Below are positions 63,479 to 64,000 of a stretch of 64,000 nt of DNA, piece by piece. Numbering within the stretch: the stretch's first letter is position 1; each line of letters starts with the position of its first letter. Both the position numbers and the translations under genes were made by a program. The notes under the pieces are model-generated. The model saw only the letters and a program-made list of their open reading frames with translations. It ran no database searches and was not told the origin of the DNA. Origin of the DNA: Geodermatophilus bullaregiensis (GTDB taxonomy: Bacteria; Actinomycetota; Actinomycetes; Mycobacteriales; Geodermatophilaceae); the NCBI RefSeq assembly GCF_016907675.1, contig NZ_JAFBCJ010000001.1:682001-746000 (forward strand). The letters are read 5' to 3'.

Positions 63479-64000
63479 CGGTCGTCCAGCCGCAGCCAGT
63501 CCTCGGCGAGGGCGATCCGCTGGGCCGCCGTCGGGTGCGAGCCGAAGAACCACTGCCACGGTGCCGGCGGGCTCGGGTCGGACACGTTGGTCTCGGCCAG
63601 CCGGCGCTGCATCTCGATGAAGGCCGCGGCGTCCCCGGTGAGGTCGAGGGCGTGCAGGTCGGCGCGCGCCTCCACGTGCCGGGAGACCAGGTTCTGCACC
63701 GGGGTGCCCACCAGCGAGCCCAGGGCGACGAGCAGCAGGACCAGCGGGACCACGCGCGGGTCGCCCGGGGAGTCCGCCCCCGCCCGCCGCAGCAGCGGCG
63801 GCCAGGTGAGCAGCCAGCCGAGCAGGGCCACCGCGGCGGCCGCGCCGAGCGCGCCGAGCAGCGTGCCGGTGAGGACGTCGTCGGTGGCCACGTGCCCGAG
63901 CTCGTGGGCGACGATCGACTCGACCTCGTCGTCGGGGACGTCGGCCAGCAGCGTGTCGTACAGGACGACGCGGCGGGTGGAGCCGAACCCGGAGACGTAG
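63475..64000 (-). CDS. M48 family zinc metalloprotease (Ste24/CAAX protease type), 5' part outside window
   Basis: The visible C-terminal 174 residues contain the zinc site VAHELGHVATDD and the third-ligand helix SRHVEARADLHALDL, with two membrane helices between them, as in Ste24-type membrane proteases. The sequence STRRVVLYDTLL before the zinc site is also typical. The 5' end lies beyond base 64000. It overlaps pimB. Its substrates are unknown; in bacteria such proteases cleave membrane or secreted proteins. Confidence 0.9.
   Translation of the reverse strand, partial: YVSGFGSTRRVVLYDTLLADVPDDEVESIVAHELGHVATDDVLTGTLLGALGAAAAVALLGWLLTWPPLLRRAGADSPGDPRVVPLVLLLVALGSLVGTPVQNLVSRHVEARADLHALDLTGDAAAFIEMQRRLAETNVSDPSPPAPWQWFFGSHPTAAQRIALAEDWLRLDDR

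Overview
The window is one very G+C-rich, densely coded stretch of an actinobacterial chromosome. GTG starts are common, genes often overlap by the four bases GTGA, and many genes appear to be leaderless. Gene order follows the Mycobacterium tuberculosis region Rv2158c to Rv2188c (murE, pbpB, mraW, mraZ; metF, idsA2, Rv2175c, pknL, aroG, Rv2179c, plsC, Rv2184c, Rv2185c, fadD15, pimB) and also resembles Streptomyces around glkA. Carotenoid genes of the CruF/CruG type, a pimB homologue and a class II DAHP synthase suggest a pigmented soil or rock actinomycete, perhaps Geodermatophilaceae. That placement is inference. No tRNA, rRNA, CRISPR array or prophage was seen.

Layout. 1-7.5 kb: the start of the division and cell-wall cluster on the minus strand (mraZ, rsmH, ftsL, ftsI, murE, murF), with five MraZ-type boxes at exact 10-bp spacing upstream of mraZ. 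7.7-12.6 kb: a divergent moxR / DUF58 / transglutaminase operon. 13-17.6 kb: a DUF3040 membrane protein; dinB with a LexA box; a Gly-Ala-Asp repeat peptide beside a JmjC/cupin-4 oxygenase; and a sucrase/ferredoxin-like protein. 17.6-18.7 kb: an intact IS982-type element inserted in the CTAG shared by the stop codons of two convergent genes. 18.7-26.2 kb: phosphodiesterase, methyltransferase and VOC genes, then an SOS operon (DUF6504, SAV_6107-type HEPN, dnaE2) under a perfect LexA box but without imuA'/imuB. 26.3-31.7 kb: ybaK, a GNAT gene, carotenoid-tailoring genes and a flavin reductase. 31.7-38.1 kb: adenosine kinase, a CDP-alcohol transferase, a lipase and an ABC exporter operon. 38.1-40.6 kb: a lower-G+C accessory insert with two genes of unknown role running into the 3' end of metF. 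41.7-45.2 kb: carotenoid core genes (GGPP synthase, crtI, crtB). 45.2-53.7 kb: Rv2175c-like gene, ZTP riboswitch with glyA, a PASTA kinase, nfo, threonine aldolase, DAHP synthase and phosphofructokinase. 53.8-64 kb: NmrA-like protein, thioesterase, exoribonuclease, plsC, glucokinase, ArsA-like ATPase, SRPBCC protein, fadD15, pimB and a truncated M48 protease.

The genes fall into working groups. These are peptidoglycan and septum formation with a PASTA kinase, a split carotenoid pathway (CrtE-CrtI-CrtB core, CrtO-like/CruF/CruG tailoring), two LexA-controlled mutagenic polymerases, one-carbon and folate metabolism (metF, riboswitch-controlled glyA), and lipid/PIM synthesis (plsC, fadD15, pimB). 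The least explained parts are the repeat-peptide/cupin pair at 14.9-16.6 kb, the insert at 38.6-40.6 kb, and a family of stop-codon-proximal hairpins whose stems covary between copies.
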